Of a DNA stretch of 64,000 nt, positions 50,668 to 59,196 are shown piece after piece. This DNA is from an uncultured Ruthenibacterium sp. GTDB taxonomy: Bacteria; Bacillota; Clostridia; Oscillospirales; Ruminococcaceae. The notes below the pieces were generated by a model. It had not been told where the DNA came from. It was given only the letters and a program-made list of their open reading frames with translations, and did not search any database. The position numbers were made by a program, and so were the translations under genes. Position 1 is the stretch's first letter; the number at the start of each line of letters is the position of its first letter. The stretch spans positions 50,758-114,757 of the forward strand of contig CALXBN010000036.1 in NCBI GenBank assembly GCA_944386555.1, in the 5' to 3' direction.

Positions 50668-51687
50668 TCACTCAATGGCCAGCGGCGGCCGGGCAAAGCC
50701 GATGCGCGCCCGCGTGCCGCAGCCCGGCTGGCTGTCGATGGAGAAACGGTGGCCCAAACGGCTCAGGATTTCTTTGGTCAGATAAAGGCCGATGCCGGTG
50801 CTGTGCCGTCCGCCGGCCATGCGGCCGTTCCGGCCGGTAAAACCGCGCTGGCACACCCGGGGCAGATCTTCGGCGGCGATGCCGATACCGCTGTCTTCCA
50901 CCACGAGGGTGTCAGGGTCTTGGGGGTCCAGATACACGCGTACCGTCCCCTCGGGCGTGTATTTCACTGCGTTGGTCAGCAGCTGTTCCAGGGCAAAGAC
51001 CAGCCATTTTTCATCGGTGGTCACCATGCGACTGCAGACATCGACCTGCAGGCGTGTATGTGTCTGGTGAATGAACAGCGGCGCAACGCGCTTGACAGCT
51101 GCGGCCACCGGGCCGGCCAGATCCGTGCGGGTGGGGCTGAGGTCAGCGGAAAAGCTGCCCAGTTTGGAATAGGACAAAACCATATCTACATACTGTTCCA
51201 GCTTGCACAATTCCTGAAGGCAGGCGCCTTGCGCAGCCGACGCAGTATCCTGCTGGATCAGCAGACGCAGGGCGGCCAGAGGCGTTTTGACCTGATGGGC
51301 CCACAGGGCATAGTAATCGGCATCATCCGCCTGGCGCTGGCGCAGCCGCGCGCTGCTGTCAGCGCGCAGCCCTTCCAGACGCCGGGCCAGAACCAACAGC
51401 GGTTCACCGGCGGAGAAAATCTCCTGTGCTTCGGTGAAATCCAGCGGCGCTGGCATCTGGCGAAGCAGGGCTTCAGCGGCATGCAGGCGCCTGACCCAAC
51501 GGACAAAACCGTACAGGTAGGCGGCGCATCCCAGACAGAACAGAAGCAGGCTGGTGTATCGGGGCAGCTCTGCCGGCGCATGGTACAGCGCCGTCAGCAG
51601 GAACAGCATCCCGCAGCATGCGGCCAAAAGCGCAGGCCCCTGCCAGTGCTCCCGGATATAGCGGCCCAACAGCCGCAGCGAGGTCAT
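50668..51687 (-). CDS. bceS: BceS-type intramembrane-sensing histidine kinase
   Basis: A 339-residue kinase with only two close membrane helices (about 18-36 and 42-60) and hardly any external loop, as in kinases that receive their signal from a BceB-type permease. The H-box is HQVKTPLAALRLL, N-box EQLLTNAVKYTP, G1 DSGIGIAAEDL and G2 GGRHSTGIGLYL, all intact. Its ATG overlaps the regulator stop by 4 nt. The frame remains open upstream for some 160 codons across the regulator gene, but the internal ATG 51687 is the evident start. Confidence 0.88.
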   Translation of the reverse strand: MTSLRLLGRYIREHWQGPALLAACCGMLFLLTALYHAPAELPRYTSLLLFCLGCAAYLYGFVRWVRRLHAAEALLRQMPAPLDFTEAQEIFSAGEPLLVLARRLEGLRADSSARLRQRQADDADYYALWAHQVKTPLAALRLLIQQDTASAAQGACLQELCKLEQYVDMVLSYSKLGSFSADLSPTRTDLAGPVAAAVKRVAPLFIHQTHTRLQVDVCSRMVTTDEKWLVFALEQLLTNAVKYTPEGTVRVYLDPQDPDTLVVEDSGIGIAAEDLPRVCQRGFTGRNGRMAGGRHSTGIGLYLTKEILSRLGHRFSIDSQPGCGTRARIGFARPPLAIE

Positions 51688-52364
51688 GCGCTTGCCTCCG
51701 CAATGTATCCAACGCCCTTTTGCGTGCGGATCAGTTCCGGTACGCCCAGGCCGGCCAGCTTTTTGCGCAGGCGGGCAATATTGACTGTCAGGGTATTGTC
51801 GTCCACAAAAGTTTCGGAATCCCACAGTACCTGCATGATCTCCTCGCGGGAAACGATCTGCCCGCGGCGCTCGAACAGAAGCTGCAGGATGCGGAACTCG
51901 TTTTTTGTCAGGGTTTCGCTGCCGCGGTCGGTGCTGACAGTTGCGTTGTGCAGGTTCAGTACAGTTTTGCCGCAGGCCAGCAGATGGGTGTCTGCGGAAA
52001 ATGCGTAAGCCCGCCGCAGCAGCGCATCGATTTTTGCCATGGCGACTGAAAGATCGAACGGCTTGGCCAGAAAATCGTCCGCCCCCAGGCTCAGCGCCAG
52101 GATCTGGTTCATATTGTCTGCGGCACTGGACAGGAAAAGAATGGGCGCCTTGCTGACGGCCCGGATGGCGCGGCACCAGTGGTAGCCGTCAAAAAGAGGC
52201 AGGCCGATGTCCAGCAGCACCAGGTGGGGCTGAGACTGGGCAAACAAAAGGTCAACGCGGGCAAAATCAACAGCGCGCACCGGTTCGTGGCCGTATTTGG
52301 CCAGTGCCCGTTCCAGCGCTCCGGCAATCACTTCGTCATCCTCTACGATCATCACTTTATACAT
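51684..52364 (-). CDS. bceR: BceR-type response regulator
   Basis: A 226-residue OmpR-family regulator. The receiver has IVEDDEV, LLDIGLPLFDG with the phosphorylated Asp, and LAKPFD. The winged helix has LTKNEFRILQLLF and VDDNTLTVNIARLRKKL, typical of BceR/VraR-like members next to peptide transporters. ATG 52364 follows GAGGTG. The gene starts the operon and has its own promoter, divergent from the ABC exporter. Its predicted target is the box ahead of bceAB. Confidence 0.9.
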   Translation of the reverse strand: MYKVMIVEDDEVIAGALERALAKYGHEPVRAVDFARVDLLFAQSQPHLVLLDIGLPLFDGYHWCRAIRAVSKAPILFLSSAADNMNQILALSLGADDFLAKPFDLSVAMAKIDALLRRAYAFSADTHLLACGKTVLNLHNATVSTDRGSETLTKNEFRILQLLFERRGQIVSREEIMQVLWDSETFVDDNTLTVNIARLRKKLAGLGVPELIRTQKGVGYIAEASA

Positions 52365-52419
52365 AGCGGCACCTCTTTTCACCATTCAAACGATGCGCAC
52401 GGGCGCACAGCTTCAAAAA

Positions 52420-52484
52420 AGCATAGGGAAGAATGGCAAGATTGTCAAGATGCGATTGTCACTGGCTGCGGGCTGTGGTACAAT
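52420..52484. promoter_or_regulatory. Divergent promoters of bceR and the ABC exporter
   Basis: Minus strand: TTGACA (52448-52443), 17 nt, TATGCT (52425-52420) for bceR. Plus strand: TTGTCA (52456-52461), 17 nt, TACAAT (52479-52484) for the exporter. The two -35 boxes are 7 nt apart, so polymerases must compete or be coordinated. Confidence 0.65.
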
Positions 52485-52515
52485 AGAACGGAACTGACAG
52501 AGGAGGGAAACTGCT

Positions 52516-54243
52516 TTGAGAGCGCTGCTTTCCAATTTCAAAGGCCATTATGCTCAGCTGATCCTGGGCCCGGCCTTCAAGCTGTGCGAGGCGGTTCTGG
52601 AGCTGCTGGTGCCTTTGCTGATGGCGCAGATCATTGATGTGGGCATCCGCAATGGCGACATTGCCTATGTGGCCGGCCACGGCCTGGAGATGCTGGGGCT
52701 GGCGGCAGCAGGGCTGCTGTGTGCCGTGATCTGCCAGTATTTCGCGGCCATGTGCGCCTATGGCTTCGGCCGCAGCCTGCGCCGGCAGCTGTTTCACCGG
52801 GTAATGGAATTGTCCCGCACTGAATACGGATCCATCGGCACCGATTCGCTGATCACCCGTCTGACCAATGATGTCACACAGATCCAGACGGGCATCAACA
52901 TTGCCATCCGTCTGGGGATCCGTGCGCCGTTTCTCACAGTGGGGTCCATTGTGATGGCCCTGGCCATCAACTGGCGGGTGGGGCTGGTGTTTCTGGTGTC
53001 TACACCGCTGATTGTAGCGGTGCTGTATGTGATCATGAGCCGCAGCGTGCCGCTTTACGCCCGAATTCAGGCCGGTATGGACTGTATCTCCCGCCTGTCC
53101 GGTGAAAATCTGGAGGGTGTGCGGGTGATTCGCGCCTTTTCAAAACAGCGGGCGGAGATTCAGGCTTTTCAGGCGGCCGGCAGCAGCCTGGCCGAGGCGT
53201 CGGTGCGTGTCGGCAAGATATCGGCAGCGCTCAACCCGCTCACATCGGTCATTGTCAATCTGGCAATCGTGGCCATTATCTGGCTGGGCAGCCGGTATAC
53301 CGACATGGGCATTCTGGCCCAGGGGCAGGTGATCGCCCTGGTCAATTATATGACCCAGACCATGCTGGCGCTGATCGTGCTGGCCAATGTGATTGTCACC
53401 CTGACCAAAGCCATCGCCAGTGCGGGGCGTGTAGCTGAGGTGCTGGACCTGAAAAGCAGCATGCTGCAGCCTGTGCAGAGCGACCCGCCTGTGTCCGATG
53501 CACCGCGTATCGCTTTCAAGGATGTTTCTTTTGCCTATCCGGCGGGCGGTGAAAATGCGGTGGAGGGCTTGCGCTTTTCTGTGCAGCCCGGCCAGACCCT
53601 GGGTGTTATCGGGCCGACGGGCTGTGGAAAAACCACGCTGGTGCGTCTTTTGTGCCGGGAGTATGACGTCACCGGCGGCGCGGTGGAAGTGGACAGTGTG
53701 GACGTGCGCCGGTACACATTTGCCGACCTGCGCGGACACATTGGCCTGGTACCGCAGACGGCCCGGCTGTTTGCGGGCACCATTCGCTCCAATCTGGCCA
53801 TGGGGCGGCAGGATGCCGAAGAAGCGGACCTGTGGCGCGCGCTGGAGACCGCCCAGGGGGCCGACTTTGTACGTGCCAAACCTGACGGTCTGGACACAGA
53901 GGTGGAGGAAGGCGGCAAAAATCTTTCCGGCGGCCAGCGCCAGCGCCTCACCATTGCCAGAGCCCTGGTAAGACAGCCAGCCATCCTGATCCTGGATGAT
54001 TCGGCTTCGGCGCTGGATTATGCCACCGATTCAGCCCTGCGGCGGGCTATCAGGCGGGATATCCGGGACGCAACGGTTGTGATGATCAGCCAGCGTGCGT
54101 CCACCATCAAAAATGCCGATTGCATCCTGGTGCTGGACGATGGCGTTCAGGCGGGTTTCGGTACCCATGAAGAGCTGCTGCGCACCTGTGAGGTGTATCG
54201 TGAGATCTGCCGAAGCCAGGGTATGGGAGAGGTGAGTGTATGA
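52516..54243 (+). CDS. ABC exporter half-transporter, degenerate ATPase site
   Basis: A 575-residue protein with an N-terminal six-helix exporter domain (about 1-300) and a C-terminal ATPase. Walker A is GPTGCGKTT, signature LSGGQRQR, and Walker B ILILDDSAS, in which Asp replaces the catalytic Glu, making one nucleotide site non-hydrolytic. That is characteristic of the first subunit of heterodimeric exporters (BmrC/LmrC/TM287). The second subunit gene overlaps by ATGA. Translation starts at TTG 52516 with GAGGAGGG upstream. The substrate may be a drug or lipid; linkage to the neighbouring BceRS module is only by adjacency. Confidence 0.88.
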   Translation: MRALLSNFKGHYAQLILGPAFKLCEAVLELLVPLLMAQIIDVGIRNGDIAYVAGHGLEMLGLAAAGLLCAVICQYFAAMCAYGFGRSLRRQLFHRVMELSRTEYGSIGTDSLITRLTNDVTQIQTGINIAIRLGIRAPFLTVGSIVMALAINWRVGLVFLVSTPLIVAVLYVIMSRSVPLYARIQAGMDCISRLSGENLEGVRVIRAFSKQRAEIQAFQAAGSSLAEASVRVGKISAALNPLTSVIVNLAIVAIIWLGSRYTDMGILAQGQVIALVNYMTQTMLALIVLANVIVTLTKAIASAGRVAEVLDLKSSMLQPVQSDPPVSDAPRIAFKDVSFAYPAGGENAVEGLRFSVQPGQTLGVIGPTGCGKTTLVRLLCREYDVTGGAVEVDSVDVRRYTFADLRGHIGLVPQTARLFAGTIRSNLAMGRQDAEEADLWRALETAQGADFVRAKPDGLDTEVEEGGKNLSGGQRQRLTIARALVRQPAILILDDSASALDYATDSALRRAIRRDIRDATVVMISQRASTIKNADCILVLDDGVQAGFGTHEELLRTCEVYREICRSQGMGEVSV

Positions 54244-55973
54244 AGGATACCATTTTGCGGACCCTGCGCTATACTCGCCCTTACAGGGCCCAACTGGTGA
54301 TTGGCTTTGCCAGCGCTATCCTCTATGTCTTGTTTACGCTGCTGGGGCCGGTGCTCATCGGCCGTGCCATCGACTGTGCCATAGGGCCTGGCCGGGTGGA
54401 TTATGCCGGTGTGCTGTATTATCTGGCGTGGATTGCCGCCTGCGCTCTGGCGGCGGCAGCCTTCCAATGGCTGATGAACGTGTGCGTGCGCCGCGTCAGT
54501 GCCTGTGCAGCCAATGACATGCGCCAGGCTGCTTTTGAAAAGCTCAATCGCGTGCCTTTGTCTTACATCGACAGCCATCCCCACGGCGACATCATCAGCC
54601 GCATGACCAATGACGCCGAGTGGGTGTCAGAAGGGCTGCTCCAGGGCCTCACCCAGCTTTTGCCCGGCATCGCCACTATCCTTGGCACTTTGGCCGTCAT
54701 GCTTCTGCTCAATCCGCTGATTGCCTTGGTAGTGGTGGTCATCACGCCGGTTTCCATTTGGTTTGCGGGTTTCATCGCCCGCCGATCAGCCAAGTATTTC
54801 CGCAGGCAGAGCGCCGCCCAGGGCAGGCTGTCGGCCTTTGTGAACGAGATGGTCTCCGGCCAGGATGTGGTGACAGCCTTCGGCTACGAACGGCGCTGTT
54901 ATGAGCAATTTGACGCCGTCAGCGACGAGCTGTTCCGCTCGGGCTGGAAAAGCACCTTTTACTCGTCTATGACCAACCCCGGCACCCGTTTTGTAAATGC
55001 AGCGGTATACGCTGCAGTGGCGGCTTTCGGCGCGGTGGCTGCAATCGCCGGTGGTATCACCGTGGGCCAGCTCAGCAGCTTCCTTTCCTATGCAAACCAG
55101 TACACCAAGCCGTTCAATGAGGTTTCCGGCGTGCTCACTCAGATGCAGACGGCTGTGGCCAGTGCCGAGCGCCTGTTCCAGCTGATGGACCAGCCTGCCG
55201 AGGCGCCGGATGCGCCGGACGCCTTGTCCCCGGCGGTATGCTGCGGCCAAGTGCAGGTACAGGATGTATCTTTCTCCTACACGCCGGGCACACGGCTGAT
55301 CGAGCATTTCGATCTGGACGTTTGCCCAGGCCAGCGTATTGCCATTGTAGGGCCTACGGGCTGCGGCAAAACTACTGTGATCAATCTGCTGATGCGTTTT
55401 TATGATGTGGATGCCGGACGGATCCTGGTGGATGGAAACCCGGTGCTGGCCCTGAAGAGGGATGCACTGCGGGGAATGTACGGTATGGTGCTGCAGGATA
55501 CCTGGCTGAAAAATGCCACCGTGCGGGAGAACATCGCCTACGGCAAACCGGATGCCGCCGATGAGGAAATCCGCGCCGCGGCCCGGGCGGCTTATGCCCA
55601 CAGCTTCATCAAGCGCCTGCCCCAGGGGTACGACACCGTCATCGCCCCGGGCGGCGGCAATCTCTCCGCCGGGCAAAAGCAGCTGCTTTGCATTGCCCGC
55701 ATTATGCTGTGCCAGCCTGAGATGCTCATCTTGGATGAAGCCACATCTTCCATTGACACCCGCACCGAGATGCTGGTGCAGCAGGCCTTTGAAAAACTGA
55801 TGCAGGGCCGCACCAGTTTTGTGGTGGCTCACCGGCTGTCTACCATCCAGACGGCCGACCGCATTTTGGTGATGGATGCAGGCCGTATTGTGGAGCAGGG
55901 CACGCACACCCAGCTGCTGGAAAAGGGCGGCTTTTATGCAAAACTTTACAACAGCCAGTTTGCGCCGGCATAA
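54240..55973 (+). CDS. ABC exporter half-transporter, canonical ATPase site
   Basis: A 577-residue partner of the preceding subunit with the same exporter fold. Walker A is GPTGCGKTT, Walker B MLILDEATSS with an intact catalytic Glu, and the signature is the variant LSAGQKQLL. In heterodimers the altered signature pairs with the degenerate site of the first subunit, so the asymmetry of the two proteins matches. The start ATG overlaps the upstream stop codon. A YoaK-type gene follows closely. Confidence 0.9.
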   Translation: MKDTILRTLRYTRPYRAQLVIGFASAILYVLFTLLGPVLIGRAIDCAIGPGRVDYAGVLYYLAWIAACALAAAAFQWLMNVCVRRVSACAANDMRQAAFEKLNRVPLSYIDSHPHGDIISRMTNDAEWVSEGLLQGLTQLLPGIATILGTLAVMLLLNPLIALVVVVITPVSIWFAGFIARRSAKYFRRQSAAQGRLSAFVNEMVSGQDVVTAFGYERRCYEQFDAVSDELFRSGWKSTFYSSMTNPGTRFVNAAVYAAVAAFGAVAAIAGGITVGQLSSFLSYANQYTKPFNEVSGVLTQMQTAVASAERLFQLMDQPAEAPDAPDALSPAVCCGQVQVQDVSFSYTPGTRLIEHFDLDVCPGQRIAIVGPTGCGKTTVINLLMRFYDVDAGRILVDGNPVLALKRDALRGMYGMVLQDTWLKNATVRENIAYGKPDAADEEIRAAARAAYAHSFIKRLPQGYDTVIAPGGGNLSAGQKQLLCIARIMLCQPEMLILDEATSSIDTRTEMLVQQAFEKLMQGRTSFVVAHRLSTIQTADRILVMDAGRIVEQGTHTQLLEKGGFYAKLYNSQFAPA

Positions 55974-56015
55974 TGGCGCAGGAAGGTGAAACGGGAAAGG
56001 AACGTGAATGGGATC

Positions 56016-56681
56016 ATGGCAAACCGAAGCGCACAGGCGGTGCCGCCGCACGAACGCATGCGGGTTGGCCTGCTGCTCACCTTCGTGGGCGGCTTTCTGG
56101 AGGCGTACACCTATGTGCTGCACGGCCATGTGTTCGCCAATGCCCAAACGGGCAATATGGCGTTGTTCGCAGTGCATCTGATGCAGAAAACCGGCCAGGC
56201 ATGGTACTACCTGGTGCCCATCGGGGCATTTTTGTGCGGCATTATGGCCAGCGAATGGCTGCGCCGCGTGTTGGGACGCCGGCGCTGGGCACGGTGGGAA
56301 CAGCTCATTGTCCTCATCGAAGCGCTGCTGCTGGCGGTGATCGCTTTCCTGCCCGCCGCTACACCGGACGCGGTGGTCAACGTGGCGGTTGCGTTTATTT
56401 GTTCACTGCAGTTTGATACCTTTCGCAAGACGCACGGCCTGGCCTACGCAACCACCTTCTGTACGGGCAACCTGCGCAGCGCCGGGGAAAACCTGTACTG
56501 CGCCCTGGCCGACCGCGATCGCGGCCGCGCCGTCGCCAGCGCCCGGTACTTCGGCGTCATTGCCGCCTTCATCCTGGGCGTGGCTGTGGGCGTGTGGGTG
56601 GTGGGCCTGCTGGGCGCCTACGCCGCCCTGGTGTGCACTGCCCTGTGCCTGGCCGCCTGGGCGCTGATGTGCTGGGGATAA
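56016..56681 (+). CDS. YoaK/DUF1275 membrane protein
   Basis: A protein of about 221 residues with six hydrophobic segments, belonging to the YoaK (DUF1275) family. The signature LLTFVGGFLEAYTYVLHGHVFANAQTGNM lies at the start (quoted here only in part: GGFLEAYTY, FANAQTGN). Family members are widespread in Firmicutes but their function is unknown. The start is uncertain: GTG 55986, GTG 56004 and ATG 56016 are in frame and none has an ideal ribosome site. It lies about 40 nt after the exporter genes and may be in their operon. Confidence 0.75.
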   Translation: MANRSAQAVPPHERMRVGLLLTFVGGFLEAYTYVLHGHVFANAQTGNMALFAVHLMQKTGQAWYYLVPIGAFLCGIMASEWLRRVLGRRRWARWEQLIVLIEALLLAVIAFLPAATPDAVVNVAVAFICSLQFDTFRKTHGLAYATTFCTGNLRSAGENLYCALADRDRGRAVASARYFGVIAAFILGVAVGVWVVGLLGAYAALVCTALCLAAWALMCWG

Positions 56682-56791
56682 GCGGAGAGCATTCGGGTAT
56701 CACGCGCGCCGGGACGTAAAAGCCTGCGCCGCCAAACCTGCTGGCCGAGGACAGGTCCCTGCCAAGCTCCTGCCTGCGGGCGGATACGTTC

Positions 56792-56829
56792 GAAAAAGCC
56801 GGACGGCATTTTGGCCGACCGGCTTTTCC
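56792..56829 (+). terminator. Terminator after the YoaK gene
   Basis: AAAAAGCCGG pairs with CCGGCTTTT (56792-56801 / 56819-56828), with an inner CGGC/GCCG pair, about 110 nt after the stop. The rest of 56682-56928 holds only this hairpin and the next promoter. Confidence 0.6.
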
Positions 56830-56848
56830 GCATCTACCGCGCCGGCTC

Positions 56849-56877
56849 TTGCCGTTTGATCTTTTTTCGCCTATAAT
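56849..56877 (+). promoter_or_regulatory. Promoter of the RgpF gene
   Basis: TTGCCG (56849-56854), 17 nt, TATAAT (56872-56877); the gene starts about 50 nt downstream. Confidence 0.65.
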
Positions 56878-56928
56878 AAAATCAAAGTTGTTTTGTACAT
56901 CTCACGATGACAGGAAGCGGGGATTGCC

Positions 56929-58791
56929 ATGAAGCTGGCCGACGGCGCGCGCCGCCTTGCCATTTTTGCCTATTATGACCCGGACGGACGAGTGGATGCC
57001 TATGTGCCGTATCTGCTGCGCGCCATGCGCCCCTTCTGTGCCCGTCAGGTGGTGGTGGTGAACGGTTTCCTGACGCCTGAAGCACAGGATACCCTGGCCG
57101 CCTGCACCGACGAAGTGGTGCTGCGTCCAAACCGAGGGTACGATGTGACCGCTTATAAAGAGGCGTTCTTATCCATTCCGGATCTTTCGGCCTATGATGA
57201 AATTCTGTTTTACAATCAGACGATTTTTGGCCCGGTGTGCCCGCTGGACAGAATGTTCCGGGACATGGGGGCGCGGGACGTGGATTTCTGGGGCCTTACC
57301 CGCCACAAGGGAGCGGATCGCGCTTCCTGGGATGAGAACGCGGATATCCCCGTGCATGTACAGAGCTTTTTCTTCGCCGTGCGCGCCAGCCTGTTCTGCC
57401 AGCAGGCGTTTCGGGCTTACTGGGAGCAGCTGCCGGAAATTGAAACCTATTGGGATGCGGTGGGCAAACATGAAGTGCGCTTCACCCGGCACTTCGCAGA
57501 TCAGGGCTACGTCTGGGATGTGTATGTGCACACCGAGGATCTGGAAACTTACAATGATTACCCCCTGATGGGTATGCCAGTAACCTTGCTGAAAGAACGG
57601 GGATGCCCGTTCTGCAAGCGCAAAAACTTTATCACGACGCGCCATACCTATACCACCGTACCTCAGGGCCTGGCCACCCGGCAGCTGTATGAGTACCTGC
57701 GGGACGAGACGGACTATCCCACTGCACTGATTGTGGAAAATCTGACCCGAACTGCGCCGGCGGCAGATGTGACAAAGGCGCTGGGCCTGGTATGGGATAC
57801 GGCCCATACGCCGCCGGATGAAGCGGACTGCGCTGCTGTGCTGAATATGACCGGCACGGAGCTGATGCCACTGTTGGTGCATGCCGCAAAGGCGTGGCCG
57901 GCCGGGATGCCGGTCTATGTGCTGTGCGCCGGCGAGGAAGTGCGCCGGGCGGCATCCGCTGCGCTGCCCCGGGCCACGTGCCGGACAATCGGCGGCCGAG
58001 GCCCGCAGGAAATGTTCGGCGCGCTGTGGCCGCAGCTGGCGGCACATGAATTTTTGCTGTATCTTTCCGATGATCTTCCGCTTTTGCTGGGGCAGTTTTC
58101 TGACGCCACTGCCCTGCAAACGGCGGCGGAAGCCTTGCGGCCCGGCCCTTGCGCGGCCCTGCTGCACAAGGACGCCAATGTGGGGCTGATCCTGCCGCTG
58201 ATGCCCAGCCATCAGGAGACGCTGACGCTGGGGCTGAATCTGCCTGAAGCAGCAGACCGCCTGACGGAGGTGCTGCGCAGCACCGGCGTACAGGTGCCTG
58301 TGGGGACGGGCGCGGGCATTGCCAGCCGGGGCGGGATGTTTTTTGCCCGTACCGCAGCGCTGGCGCCGTTGGCCGGTGCAGTACTGCCGGATGAGCTGTT
58401 CACCGGCTTGTATCCTGATTGGGAGTTTGTGCCGGCCCTGGCTGCCCAGGGGGCGGGAAAGCTGACGGCGTTTGCCGCTTTGCCTGAGCAAGCGTTCAAT
58501 GAACTGCTGAACAAAAACAGTATGCTGGAGGAAATTGAGCGGCTGTGGGCTACGCCGCGAAAGATGCGGTTTGACCTGATTGAATTTCGGATGAAGGGCA
58601 TTCAGGACTTTTACTATGAACGCAGGTATCAGATGACGCTGCAGCAGGCGTTCAGCGCCCCGTTGACTGCAAAGCAGAAACTGTGGATCTGCCTGCAGAT
58701 CCTGATGAAGCCGGAGACGTTCCAAAAGTTACGGCGGCTGCTGCATAAAAGGGATGAGCCTGCAGTGCCGCCCCGGGATGATCTGGACTGA
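56929..58791 (+). CDS. Rhamnan synthesis F (RgpF) family protein
   Basis: A 620-residue soluble protein. The first 260 residues match the RgpF family: LAIFAYYDPDGRVDAYVPYL, RPNRGYDVTAYKEAF, a DEILFYNQTIFGP strand and DVDFWGLTRHK. RgpF proteins act in building rhamnose-rich cell-wall polysaccharides, probably as sugar transferases. The remaining ~350 residues form a second region of less clear identity (YLSDDLPLLLGQF). No other rhamnan genes are adjacent, so the cell-wall glycan it serves must be encoded elsewhere. It has its own promoter; a weak AGGAAG ribosome site precedes the ATG. Confidence 0.8.
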   Translation: MKLADGARRLAIFAYYDPDGRVDAYVPYLLRAMRPFCARQVVVVNGFLTPEAQDTLAACTDEVVLRPNRGYDVTAYKEAFLSIPDLSAYDEILFYNQTIFGPVCPLDRMFRDMGARDVDFWGLTRHKGADRASWDENADIPVHVQSFFFAVRASLFCQQAFRAYWEQLPEIETYWDAVGKHEVRFTRHFADQGYVWDVYVHTEDLETYNDYPLMGMPVTLLKERGCPFCKRKNFITTRHTYTTVPQGLATRQLYEYLRDETDYPTALIVENLTRTAPAADVTKALGLVWDTAHTPPDEADCAAVLNMTGTELMPLLVHAAKAWPAGMPVYVLCAGEEVRRAASAALPRATCRTIGGRGPQEMFGALWPQLAAHEFLLYLSDDLPLLLGQFSDATALQTAAEALRPGPCAALLHKDANVGLILPLMPSHQETLTLGLNLPEAADRLTEVLRSTGVQVPVGTGAGIASRGGMFFARTAALAPLAGAVLPDELFTGLYPDWEFVPALAAQGAGKLTAFAALPEQAFNELLNKNSMLEEIERLWATPRKMRFDLIEFRMKGIQDFYYERRYQMTLQQAFSAPLTAKQKLWICLQILMKPETFQKLRRLLHKRDEPAVPPRDDLD

Positions 58792-58844
58792 GGGCACCAA
58801 ACCGGCCCGCCCGGCATAAAATGGGCGGGAAAGGGGTGGTGGCC

Positions 58845-59174
58845 ATGTTGGACGGCGTGATGCCGATCGTAGTGACGACTTTTGCAGTGCTGGGGATTTA
58901 TTTTCTGTGGGATATGCTGGCGCGGGCGCTGGCCGGCCGGCGGGAACCCATCAATGCGGTGGTGGTGTGGGCGCCGGCCGGGCAGGATGCCGCCTGGGGA
59001 ACGGTGCTGGATCTGCGCAGCCGGTTGCCGGATGCACGCATTGTGGTGCTGACGCCCGGCCCCACAGCGATGGAGCGCCTGGAACCGGGGATGAAAGATG
59101 TATGCTTCGCAACACCGGACACCCTGGCCCAGGCAGTATGCCGCCAGCTGCATGTGCCGATGGAAGAATCATAA
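58845..59174 (+). CDS. Small membrane-anchored protein of unknown function
   Basis: A 109-residue protein with one N-terminal membrane helix (about 6-25) and a soluble domain of about 80 residues with alternating strand and helix. It contains VVVWAPAGQD and RIVVLTPGPT, reminiscent of a small alpha/beta fold. ATG 58845 is preceded by AAGGGG. It lies 53 nt after the RgpF gene and 22 nt before recD2, in the same direction. I do not recognise the family. Confidence 0.6.
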   Translation: MLDGVMPIVVTTFAVLGIYFLWDMLARALAGRREPINAVVVWAPAGQDAAWGTVLDLRSRLPDARIVVLTPGPTAMERLEPGMKDVCFATPDTLAQAVCRQLHVPMEES

Positions 59175-59196
59175 AAGGGAGGAGGCTGCGGCGCCG

